The notes beneath the pieces were generated by a model. It was not told the DNA's origin. It did not search any database and saw only the letters and a list, made by a program, of their open reading frames with translations. A stretch of 64,000 nucleotides of DNA from Nemopilema nomurai (lineage: Eukaryota > Cnidaria > Scyphozoa > Rhizostomeae > Rhizostomatidae). This document shows positions 46,657 through 59,400 of this stretch, one piece after another (positions within the stretch are counted from its first letter, which is position 1; every line of letters begins with the position of its first letter). Made by a program: the position numbers and the translations under genes. The DNA lies in NCBI GenBank assembly GCA_003864495.1, contig ML133426.1:682001-746000 (forward strand), read 5' to 3'.

Positions 46657-49600
46657 ATGATAAAAGCCGACATTGAAGAATTTGTTCCATTTGGAAGAGA
46701 TTATTTGAAGATACATCCATCTGCAACCCCAGCCACTGTTAATGTATACACACAGTTTGCCATTTTATTATTTTTAAATTCTATGGGCTTTTTTCCTTGG
46801 CCTTTGGCCATTTTTGAAGCACAGAAGATATTGTGTCTATCTTTTAGCATGTTTCCTATAATTCTCATGCCATGATCTTTGTATTAATGTTTCTGTATGA
46901 TCTATATGTGAAAACATCAATTTCTATGGAACTAAGAGAATTAGATCATTTTCAAGAAAAGAACAATTATGAAATGTTAATAGAAACATCAATTGTAAGG
47001 ATTATATTATAATTTGGAATGAAGTCACCTAATTTGCTGTTGTCTGAGGTAAATTACATGAGTGGTATAGCTCAATTTTTAGACTTTTATGTTAATTCAT
47101 ATCTAGACAGAAAATTGGTTTATCAAAGCTGCAAATGATGCAAGTACTTTGGAAGAAGAGGTTTGCTATTTTTGTTCATAAGAATGTTTACAATTTTGTA
47201 GATCTTGAAAGCTAATTATCAATTTTTTGCTGAGTTTTTGGTGGGTTGAAAAGGTGTACACACTAATGTTCACCAACATAAACGTTTTTAATCAAACTTG
47301 TTGTAAAATGAATTTAAATTTATCTTCTCAATTAAGTATTCATTCATTCACCATGTGAGGCTATAAATGGGGTAGATTAAGTATCCAATAAAATTTGGCA
47401 AAGTTTTGTTTCATTTTCTGGAGGGAGCTAACTCGCTTTGGTTGAGGCAGCTATTTAGTATATGTATTCTTTGCTGGAAAAACTTGCATCAACATCTTAA
47501 ATGAAGAGTAGGCTTCTTTTTCCACCCTATCTAATGATTTGGACAAAAAATAACAAGAGATGACCAGAAATAGCTTTTGTGAACAATTCAAATTGTAGAG
47601 CAGGATTATAGAGCATGCATTAAGTCTTGCAATGATTCATGAATCTTCCGCAAATAAAAGGTATTTGCATCTCTAAATGCATGCCCAGACTTCCTCATCA
47701 GTCTTATCTGATTATTCAGATGCCTTGTACATCAGGTTGTCTGTTGTTACTGTACAAAACAGGAAATGACTCTTTCATTTTAAAAATGGTTATTGGTTGT
47801 ATCTTGGAACGAAATGATATGATAATGATTTTTATTTTCCGCCAGATTTATGCAAATGGAAAGGTTGTAATTCAAAGTAAGACTGCAGTCAGGGGTGAGA
47901 AAGGGATAGCAAGGCAGTGTTTCAGCTTAGACAATTCAATCAACCAAATAACATTTTGCCAGTTTAAGAGCTTGTCTGCTCTGAAAAATTCGGCAGAAAA
48001 TCAAGGCAACCACAGCAGCGGTCAGCAACATTCATTTTTGTTACTTTCACTATGTTTTGTTGGTTTTGTTTGATAAATGCTTTGAATTGGATAAGAGCAT
48101 GTGTAAATCATCCCTCTAAAAACTTTGATCAGTGTTCCTATTAAAATTTTCGTTGATCGGAAGAGTCGTAAGGGTTGCGATTCACTGTCTGCGCAGTCGT
48201 AACGATCGCAAGAAAGTGTTCCCATTAAAATCGGGAGATTAACGCAGACCGTCGCCGAACTTGTTACGGTTTGATGGGAATGAGGCTTTATAGACATCCA
48301 AACATTGCCTTTTAGATGAATCCATAAAGTGTACAAGTGTCCTGGGACCGAGTTGTGTTGACATGATCTGTGATGATGGATCTTTCTATGCGTCGCCGTT
48401 GCCTTTCAAAACAGAGAAGATATGGCCGCTGCCAAGTGGATTCTGTGTACAAAGAGCAGCATCGTTTACGGATACTTACAAGAAGTATGCCCAGTTTTAT
48501 CTGCTTAAGATCCCCCCAAAGCTTTTTTAACCCTTTATGGCAATGGTTTGTAGATCCTAACCCATATTTGCTTGAAGTAGTCGTCGCACAAAGCATATCA
48601 TCAACCTGAGTCTGGTTTTTTGACTATGGCAGGCAATAATGACATAACGGCAATTGCTATTGCAAACCGTTGAAGCATATTGAATAAGCAATAAACAGGT
48701 TGCAAGCAAGGACGTTTAACATTTTAATTTATTTACTCTTCTTTATCTGTAAATACCGGGCTCTTGTGATTGAAATACCGCCTTCATTTGTAGACCCTCT
48801 AGGCATTCTTGCCTTCTGATACTCATTTTCGTCACTTTGCTAGTCATCTTCTTGACTACCTTTATCATTTTTTTGTGCTTTCTTACATTTCTTTCCTTTC
48901 AATTCATTGGTTTATCCTTTTCTCTTCTTGCATATTTAACAATTTTTTATTGGAATAATGCTCCTTCAATTAAGCGTCTTATGAATAGTCTAAATAAATG
49001 GCCTTGCTCTTGCTCTCACCCTTGAAACGAGCTGATGCCAACCACTTTACGTCCTCTATCAAGCAATGCAAGAAAAATTAAAACGAGCCGTCTTATACTT
49101 CTTTTACTAAACGCGCGGGCTGTATTCAGTTTGAGCAAACATCCCTCGTCAATATGAAATGATTTATATCTGTCCCACAATGTTAGTGATCTTCTATTTT
49201 TCTTTCATAGGGGTGTTCCAACCCTGTTTTCTTTGATTCATCCACTGGATGACTTTTGTCCAGTCATCTATAGGTATCCAGGTATGTCTATTTTTCTTGC
49301 AATTTTGCCCTTCATCTAGCCTTACCATTTATATGCACAAGCTCGGGAAGTTTTGTGAGATCCCAGCTGAAGGACTATGAATATAAACTTAATTTTCGCC
49401 ATGAGATATGCAATGTTTACAAACTTTGTATCTGCAATGTTACCCTGTCGTTACTTCCTCTTCATCCTTTGATGCATTCGTTTTGAATTGCTTATCCTTT
49501 GCTTTCTGTCTTGTTTTGTTTATTGATATAGCACGTGTAGAATAAATAGCATTGGGCCTCAAATAATAAAACACCCCTCAACCAAAATCTGTTAAACTTC

Positions 49601-52600
49601 CCAAAGTCGCTCCTTACAACTTTAGAGCCATTACCTTTCTTGCAGCTTTAATGCCCTTTCTCTACATTGTAGAAAGCAAGAAGAGCATGTACTTTTCTGA
49701 TCCAGACCAGCATATTGTCTTCTCTTCCGCCGAGATGCCACTGTTGGTAACATTTGATATCTCAGTTGGAACCCATACTGTTTGGAAAGTCAGGGAGGCA
49801 ACAGCTCAGGTAAATTCCCCCAGTTAAACTATCACATTGAGCAATATAATCAGCTATTAGATGGGAAAGCGAAGGCTGTATTGTGAGACAGACGAGCTAA
49901 AGGAAACGAGAATTTCATTGCGAGATGCATAAGCCAGATCACTTGCATGAATCCTTTCATGGGGGTATAAACTCTTTTTGGTTTGTCTGTCTGCCTAAGA
50001 ATTGTCTAGCAGCTTGTGCATGTTTGACGAAGCAACAATAAACGGTTTCAACTTCTCAAAATTTATTCTAAGTGCCACCGCATCCTTTCTTAGATGAACT
50101 TTGGCACTCGACTGTGAGTCGTACTCCTAAATTGTCCCTTTTTTCGTAAATTTTTGTCAACCTTGGTAATTTGTAGCTGTGCTTCAATTGTCCCTCTGTT
50201 TGATTCTACTCAAGTTACATCACACACAACTTTGTTCCAGGACAAACCAGATCCAGTCTCAAGATTTAGCTCTCCATCAGAGCCAGGGCAGATTTCAAAG
50301 CCGGGAAATGTGATCTCTAGAGGGCCGTCACGTCTTTCTGGCTCTTTGTGTGCGCCAAACAGTCGCCATTCTCACACCCCTTCCCCTGTTAGAAGCAGGT
50401 CGAATACCCCGGCAAGAGCCGCAACGCCATCAAATTTGGTCAGAATGCACTCACCTGCCATTGGTCATAGCCAAGCGTCCAGGACTGTTTCACCACATTC
50501 GGGTAAATACCATCTTTGCTCCTCCACAGCAATTGTGGATCTGTTTGTGGAGTGATTTGTATCTCAAGCTAGGCGCAGCTAGACCAAAGCAACGATTTGA
50601 AATATTTAGCTGTTGTTAATTTGTTATTTTAAAGCTTTTTTGCAACTCAACCGTCCGGACTGTTTTAGTTGGCAAACTAACATAATATATACTTGGATTC
50701 TGTTCATGCAAATATTAATTGGATGGAAAATTTTTCCACCAACTGTTTGTTGCTTTTTTATTTCCGTGACGTAATCCTCAAAAAAAGAAAATATTTAGTT
50801 TTCAGATCTTACCTGTACAAAAGTGCAGATTTGTCGTATTCTTTTTGTAAGGTTTCTTACGTTTCGTTTCAATTCTAAGAATTATTGATCAGGAGCAAGA
50901 ATAATTCGCCGGAAATAACAGAAGCAACTGAATATCGACTGACTTGTTCGATCTTGATTCAAATTGCAATTGCTATTAGTTCATGTTCCTGTTTATAAAT
51001 CGTTTAGGACCCAGTTGCCACTAACAATGTACCCATTAACTCTCTTGCCGTCCACTCTAGCCATCATGCACGAAGCCTCCTTCTCGTCCGAAAACGCCTT
51101 TTCCAACCTGTCACAGAGCCGAGGCTTTGGCTGGCTATCATCCCCCCTGATTTATCGGCTGCCAAGTGATGAATCAGCCAGCATACACGAAGAGCAAGAC
51201 TTCGAATCGATGCCTCCAGCAATATGTCTTGACCACGTTTGGCAAGAAGATGAGAAGTCGATACTGTAAGTGATAGAGAAACATTGCCTTTAATGGCACT
51301 TCTGTTTATCATTGGAGTAATAATGTACCGGAAATGTGAATTCTTACCTATAAATCATATAAATTGTTTATAGTTGCTAATGGTATTTTTTCTATTGAAG
51401 CGTAGAGACCACTGGCCTGTCTTTTGTTAGAGCATCGTAAGATAATATTGGTGGAGTACCCTGGTCACCGCTCTTCTCCCAAGGCCTTACATTCTATTGC
51501 CCTTTTCTTTACCCAGTGAAGATTATTTACTTAGTCACTGCATTTTGACGTTGTAACCACATCCTTGTTTTAGTTTTAGTGCAGACCATCGACACAGGGC
51601 TGACAAGGTTTTCATCACAGAAGATATCTGCGGACAGAGCTTCTTGTGTTTTCTGCTGAAGGAACTGAACGTATTGAGGTGTGTTTATCGACAAATCTGA
51701 TCATTCGTTCTCTGAAATGACAATAACATCTCATGTCAGCCCAGTTGGAAGTGCATTTATCTTTCTCAATAGTATCTGTTTAATCGTAAATGTAATGTGT
51801 GAAAAACAATAATGATTTCTTGTTTCTCAGCTTGGCCAACGGTTCTATTTGCTTTTGACCTATCTTTCTCGCCGTCTTAAAAGTATCAGTTTTGTTTAGA
51901 CTGGTGGAATTGGAAATCCGAACCATAACATCGTCATATTTCTTTGGAGCTACTTCTGAAATTGCGGCAAAGGACGCTGGAAGTTTAAAGGTGAATAAAT
52001 TTGTTTTAACAGCAAAAGTTGCCTAAAAATAATTAATCTTCAATTCTTCCATACTTTTTAAATGTAGGTTGTAGCATAAATGATGCTGCAATTTATTATT
52101 TATATATATTTGTAATATTCATTAAACTAAATATAAGATTTGTTTCTGATTTTTTTGTCTGTGAAAACATTTTTGATTTATGTTTCAATAAGGCACTGTT
52201 TGGAAATTGAAATTGTCTTCCACAAGACTGTTATTTGTGACTACTTGTAAACTGTGTTTTTCCCCAGGACTTGAAAATGATTGCTGTGCTAGAGCCATCA
52301 GGAGATCTGGCTTTGTACAGTGGAACTGGCAAGGTTTGGTATTGAAGTTGTTACAACGAAAATTTTTACTCATTTAATAGCAAATTTTTTAAAGGCAAAC
52401 TTGTTAGAGAATTTACACGCCAGAGGGACTACGCTAACCTAACCTGAGGCTATTTTTGCCTAGAGAACTACTCCAATTTGTCTACACCTCCCACAGTTGT
52501 TAAAAATAGCTCTATTTAGCTAAATAAATATGCAATCAAGGAGCATTATCTTTTGAATTAACTGACGAAAAACTTTAATGTGTTATGTTAAACATTTTTG

Positions 52601-53343
52601 ATTGGCTTTAACTTCATGTTCTAAGAATGAGATTTTACCTAGTTCACGAGGACCTTTTCCTTAGTCAAAAGCTATTTCCTATGACATACTACACCATAAA
52701 TTTGAAGCTGTAGAGCTATTATCTCTGGTAATATTTTTTTGAAACTTTTTTCTGACATGTCTAGTCATAGCTTGCGTGCCCTATTCTGCTTTGGGTCTTT
52801 TGTCAGATGTATAACAGCTGTGGACGCAGGACGTTATTTTGAACATTATTTTTCTTTGTCTAATTCTAGATTTGCAATATCGAAGTATCATTAAAGCTGC
52901 AGAAATATGTTTTTGAGAAGAAGCAAAGTTCTGCTCTCGAAATGGTAAGATTTTGTTTCGCAGATCTTATTTTTACCTCCAATACCTTTTTCTTGACTAC
53001 AGAGCAGTGCCATGGTCTCCATCGACTGCCTTTAAGTGAGGCACTTCCAAGGTTTACCCTTGAGGTTTTTTCGCCTTCAATGAGTCAAACTGCGGGTCGC
53101 ATTTTAGCCAACAAGTTTACTTGTTGTTTTGTTTTCTTCGCTACCCCAACCTCTTTTTAATTTTATGAAGGCAATTACATGTAGTGCAATTATATATGGA
53201 TATTTTTTTACAAGTGAGTCAAGGGAACTAAGAATCGTTCTCAAGGCAGAGTTTTAAGAAAAATCTGTTGCTAATATTTTTGTCTTGTAGCTTCGTTCAT
53301 CATACAGCGCTGAGTTTATCGAGACCCCAAAGCCAAGTGAGCT

Positions 53344-53415
<72 letters not shown>

Positions 53416-53419
53416 TATT

Positions 53420-53458
<39 letters not shown>

Positions 53459-56400
53459 AAATTTAATGCCGTGGAATTCTTGCTGTACAGATTCATCTTT
53501 AATTTGTGTTCAGTCAGTCATAGTAACGTCTGTCTATACTCTCAGTGTTTTGCATTGCTTTGAGAGATCTTTGCTTGGCTGTATGCAAAAAAAGCCTAGT
53601 GTTATTATCACTGACAAATCATGTTTTCATAGGGACTGATGCGCAATTCGAGCTGCCTGATATAATGGCCCTGCGTGATTTCACGGCAGACAAGTTCTTC
53701 TTGGTAAGTCTGCTCCTGGGCCTATCTACACTATCTTCCAAAGTTATCAGAACACTGACAGCTGCTATAGCAGAAGCTGCTTCCTCCTTCATGCAATATC
53801 AAACTTTTTAGTACCGAAATATTATATTTGAAATTTTCCATAATTCTCAAAATACAAGCCAAGCCTCTTTTTGTATCGTATTTGAGAAGCGAGTGGAAAG
53901 ATAGTGGAATCTGCCTCTCTGTAATCGTGAATTGGTAGAATAGCCTCCTGCAGCATTGCGAGTTCATTTTGTGGGATTCGTAGTTCTTCTTAAGTCGGTA
54001 CACTCTGGATCCGGAAGGTATGGGGAGGGATGCCATTCTTGCTTGCCACCCCAACAAAATTCAGAAATTTTGCATTAGAAACCGATTAATTATGCCATTC
54101 TCTTTGTCAATGAGGTTCTGTCGTGTTAATAGGAGCTTATCTTTTCGATCATTCACGTTCAGTTACGATCTTTTCAGGTCCTGCCAAACAACCAGTTTTA
54201 TCGGGTACAGATCCCGAAAGTCTCTTCGGATGAACTTAGTAAGTTTTCTACGATTTCAAAGCAAGATAGGCTAGATGTTAAAGGAAGTTTCGCAATATTT
54301 CAGTTTTGTTACAATCTTTGAGACTGCAGCGCAAAAACTTTTTCTAGATTCGAGACTGTCTAAAATTTTAGCTCAGTCTAGCAATTTTGGCTCACTCTTG
54401 TTCTAAATTAGAATTTGTGTTCCTTCTTGCAGTTTCGAAATGCCTGGAAGTGGTGATGAGATGTTTAGACAACGCACCGTCTGTTGATGTATTTGCCAGA
54501 TATTATGTGGTGCTAAACGAGCCAGTAGGGGAACCCCCGTCTTTGGCACAATCGCAGTGGAAGAAGCTCATGGACACTACTTTGATGCTAATGGGGTTTC
54601 CAGAGCAGTTTAGAAAGTCAATGATAGAGGTCACTTTTCCGTTTTTCTGTAATCAAGTGTTGCCAGTAAATAACCTTTTTCTCCAGTATGCATCTCCACT
54701 TTATGTAAAAGGTATTTCCTTTTCAGACTTTTTATATTAGTCGGTGTCCACGAAGGTCTTTAAAAAGGCCCCATTTTCGAGCATAGTTTGGATGGCTTGC
54801 ACTTCGAACTTTCAACTTTTTCAATTTTCAGGAGAAAAGAAATAGCCCAGCTCCCCCACAGCCAAAAAGAGCAAAGAAGAGTGACTCGTTTGCGAAAACT
54901 TGGTAATTCCTTTCGGATCCTAAATCCGGTTTCTTATCTTCAGGTTCGCAGTCGGACCCTTTGTTCTGTCGGGTTTTCAGATGTTTTCTGATGTTTATAT
55001 TTCCTAATATCAAAAAAGTGCTCTAAGTATACCTAGCTATGTTACTGTAAGTACAATTATACATCTCTTTTGTAAGTAATAGCTCAAGGTAACTGTTGGT
55101 TCTCTAAAGGTCTCATCTCGTGTTTTTTTCCTGAAAGGACTGGGAATTTCTTCAGGAAAGTGGATTTCACAAAGACATCAGCGATATATTTGGGACTATG
55201 TCAGTCAGTAAAGATTCGTCTCTGATTGAGAAAGAAGATGAAATCACGTAAGATCCTAAGATCCTATATTTTCTATTTACCTGAATTTTGTTTCCGGGAT
55301 TTGGTAGAATTGATGAAAAAATCAATTACAGGAATGTGAGATTTTCGACTCTTGAAAAGTGTATTATTACAAGCGAACAAGGTTTCAAGCTTTCTGTTTT
55401 AAATATCCACAGTTCAGTACTTCCTCTAAAATATAAGTAAGAATTATTGCTTTTTCTACTTTCCGTCAAGTCTTTTATAAGACATTTTTTCTTCAAGTGG
55501 CATGTCTTTGCTAGACTCGAAAACTAAATTTGGCAATAACTGAGGCAATAATTCTAAACTATATTTAACCACTATGTTCGCTTTTCAGCCTCAATTCAAG
55601 CACACCGCTCTATCATTCGATTCCGAGGCTTTTTCAAGATTGGCATCTTTTATATGAGGTTTGCCATTTAATTTTTTGCCTGGAAATTCAGCCTTGGGAT
55701 AATATCTACCAAGAGAATATCTGGTGCGAACATGAATCATTGGTTTTGGTAGTGAAAAATTTTTGGTACAACTTTTTTTGCATTTTAGTTTTGCAGACAT
55801 TGGAACTATTTCATGAATAATATTTTTTTTTTTTTTTAAAGGATCTAAAGTTGAATATTATGGCTTCGAAGCAAAGAAAGAGTCTTGCCAGTTTATTGAC
55901 TCTACTTTCAAAGTAAGGGCAGCGATATTTACACTTCTTCCCGTCTAAATAAAGTCCCTTTCTAATGTAAGCTCCAACTGTAAGGAGCCGTTTCTGGATC
56001 CCCCATCTGTATTCAGTCTATCTTCTTGATTATTTTTTTATATTTAGAATTTTACTATCGGTCCATTTTTTCCTCTTATTCGCTTGAACACCGGACTTCT
56101 CTGAACCAACTAATTCACGTTTTCTTGTTTCAAACTATTTGTGCATGAAAAGTTTTTCTTTCATTCTTTACTTATAGCAAACAATGTTTGTATAGAAATT
56201 TTGATTTGGTAAGCACAGTATTATACCAGAGAAATTGTAAGCAAAACTATTTTAGTTTTCTTTCTTACCATGTAAATCTATTTGAAGTTCCCACGATTAC
56301 GTAGTGCTTCTCTATGAGCAAAAGTTTGCGTTAAGTCGAAAAACTTTTGATTTGAATTTCTCTTGCTATGGAGTTTTTTGGAAAGACTTCCGTCATAGTG

Positions 56401-59400
56401 CTGACATCTCATACGAATTCTTGCTCTGATTGACCTATAACTAGCATGAGTCTCTCCACTTTCTCCTTGTCACTTTGAAGGGTTAACATGTCGTCTTCTA
56501 ATATTGCCAGGTCTCTTGGGCTAGATGCACACTACAAACACTACATAAACGATTTTGCAGAACTTCATGGAAAGTGCGGATGTTTTCGTATTGAAAAAGG
56601 TGAGGCACAGAATTTGGCCTTCTTTCTAATTTTGGACATCAAATCTTGTGCGAGAGCCTTTCGGTTGTGTTAAGTTGTGATGTTTGCAACTAACGCGTTG
56701 ACCTTTGTTTCAGATCAACTCCTAGATTTACAATCTGAAGGCGTGAATTTCGCCCCACTAAAGAAGATCGAGGACTATGTGATTGATGATGTCATTTTGC
56801 AAAAGGTTCTTAATCATTCAGATTTGTAAAGCCCAAGACAGATTTTGTCCTCTGATAGAATTCCTTTCATCATCGACTAACGGTGCAATCCAGATGTTTC
56901 ATATTTATTGACCTTATTTATCTTCTTTCGTAACATATCTTCAGAATTAGCACTGATCGAACAAACAGGAAAGGCAAGGCCGTTAGTCAATAGCTTAAAG
57001 ATATCGGTTCGATAAACTGTTGGAATAATTTTACGATCGCTAATATCATAGAGCTTCCAGGGTAAACATGTCTGGAATGAAATAGTAATTTTTTGCAAGC
57101 TGCAGCTCTATCATTTACCATGTTCTCTCATTTCTCATTTTCTTATATTTTTACGATCACTTGTGCTATCTTTTTCTTTTAAGCTTCGTTTTGCCTTCGT
57201 TTCCTTGTTATTTTCAGACACATTTTATTACATTGTAGGTGCCTTCGGGGTTCCTGTCCCCTTTCAGAAACACGCAGCTAGTTGTCAAGGTTAGACATTG
57301 TGCAATTTCAATCCTTATACTGGTTTAATTTAACACCGATAATGGAGGCAGTTCATTCTGTTTGGAAAGATGTATCCCTATTTGATTTGCACCCACAATT
57401 TGGCAACGTTGTACTTTCTTGTTTTGTTCCAAAGTTCTCCTTTTATGCTTCTACAGACCCTCGATTGCATATCAAGTTTTATATCAAGTGGTATCACTTC
57501 AAGCCCAGACTCGATGATTTCAGAGCTCCAGATCTCAGACCCTAACAGGTACCTTTTCTTTCAAAATCCAAAATAACCTATATTTTGTTCAGGCTAGCTT
57601 GATAAAAGAGATAAATATAATGCTTTTGAAACAAACTTCGGTATATGCTTTATCGGTAACTCGACTAATTTCAAGCCAGATGCGAAATTGGCACTAATTA
57701 CATTCTACAATTCTTAAAAATTCGATTGCAAGCAATTTTCAGTGTTTCGGTTAAAATGGAACATTTACATATGTTGACACGCAAATTTTATCTCTAAAGT
57801 TTATAAATGTGGACTTAGAAACTTTGGCACTTCTTCGCCATTCTGGAATTTAATTCAATTGCTATTGATACGAACTTCCGAGTTTTAATTGTCGTTATTT
57901 GAATTTTGACGGCAAACACTCATCTTAACTTTATTTAACTCTTAAGGTTGAGGAAGCAGGACTGTGTGGAAAGATTACTCGATATTTTTTCAGGGTCAGG
58001 TAAATTTTGAAAAAATTTCTAAAGATCACATCGAAAGTTCGCCTACAGCCATATGTCTGTCTGTTTAATAACACCTCCAATTTTTGTGGTGATTTATATT
58101 CTTTTCTATTGAAAATATCCTTCGGTAGAAATTACGTTCCAGGAAAAACTTTTGGAGGAACAGAGCAGACAGTGTTTGCCATTGGTCTCTGGCTCATGAA
58201 AGAATAACAACGTTTTTCACTCCTTAAGAAAAGTTTCTTACAAAATTTTGGGCTGATCGTCAACATGATAATGTTCAGAATTCTTAGAAATGTCATTTGA
58301 ACAAAATTTCTCATGTGTTTTAGCAATTTATCTCTGTTTATTATTCCTTAAAGGATATCAGGCACCAAGTCTATTGGCTGACAGAATTTTTTAATCACTT
58401 TTTGGTAATCCGCAGTATGTTAATCGCCCATTCCATATGCTTTCACACATAGGGGTTGTTAAGGTCTAAGAATCAGCAATCTCATATTGGACATAAAGCC
58501 CTCCTTTTATTTGTCATCTGCTGCTGGCTTTTTCAGGCTTCTGCCAAGCGGACTTGGAGCGCCTTCCGTTTGGCTTGGCAATCATCTACCAAGAAATGTT
58601 GCACCATTACCGGCAAAAGGCCCCAGGCACTCTTTCATCATCTTCGGCATTCCTGCTGGGTATGACAATGCGTTCAAACTTCTACATACCATATAGATTG
58701 ATACTCTACATACGACTTCTACATACATATAGTTTTCCAGTAACCATTTAACAACCTTTTTATGTTCTTTAGTGCAGTTACATCTAGTGATTGCAGGAGA
58801 TTTTTAAACTTGATTACTTGGATTTAATGTTTCTGTTTCTCTGTTGCTTGGGTATTTATACTAAATGGGACTTTTCATAGCTGCTGTATTCTTTGATGGC
58901 AGGGAGATAACAGGAGATTCTAACTAATACCATAAATGCCACGAAGCTGGGAGTTTTAATAAAAATCACTTCTGCAATAACAGCGTTGTGTCCTCCAATT
59001 CAAACTCTGGCTCATTGGCTTAATAACTTATTTATTGCAATCCATGTACTCGTTATTTAAGATGCGATGCAGTGCACTTTCTATTTTTCAACAGAAAATG
59101 GCACTTTTTCCTCTCATGAGATTAGTAGTTCTGCTTGCCGAACTGACATCAAGATCATCCAAAGCAAATATGCTACCTTCAATCATGTATTTCTAATGCT
59201 AAAAACGTTAAACACAGCAGTGAAGTACTGATATTTCTTCCCTCCAATGCAGTAAGCACTTTGTTTATTCTAGGGAGAGAAGATCTTGCATCACTGACGG
59301 ATCATTCGGTGGCTGAATCTTTGAAAAGGTCGCACTCTCAGGTCTGTAATTGTAAGGTGAAAACGAGTTAATTTTATGCTTTGTGTTAATTTTATTTAAT

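Larger units (their letters stand above)
46657..54902 (+). other. ANAPC1: ANAPC1 exons 1-17: WD40-like domain and regulatory loop
   Basis: Exons: 46657-46743, 47107-47160, 47846-48020, 48316-48484, 49211-49281, 49673-49809, 50241-50502, 51061-51265, 51574-51678, 51900-51990, 52268-52333, 52870-52944, 53291-53336, 53633-53703, 54178-54238, 54433-54629, 54832-54902. Exon 9 may start instead at 51580, also in phase. Exon 7 holds the Ser/Thr-Pro-rich loop. Exon 13 is followed almost at once by a CTTT microsatellite. Confidence 0.88.

Noticed and set aside
53254..53496. A Lys/Glu-rich minus-strand protein and a Phe/Leu/Ser-rich plus-strand protein
   Set aside because: Both are translations of the CTTT microsatellite.
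54945..54963. A 19-base exon in ANAPC1 after TTCAG as the phase-restoring bridge
   Set aside because: It would keep phase, but its donor (GTTCTG) is poor. The 10-nt candidate at 55037-55046 has a perfect GTAAGT donor.
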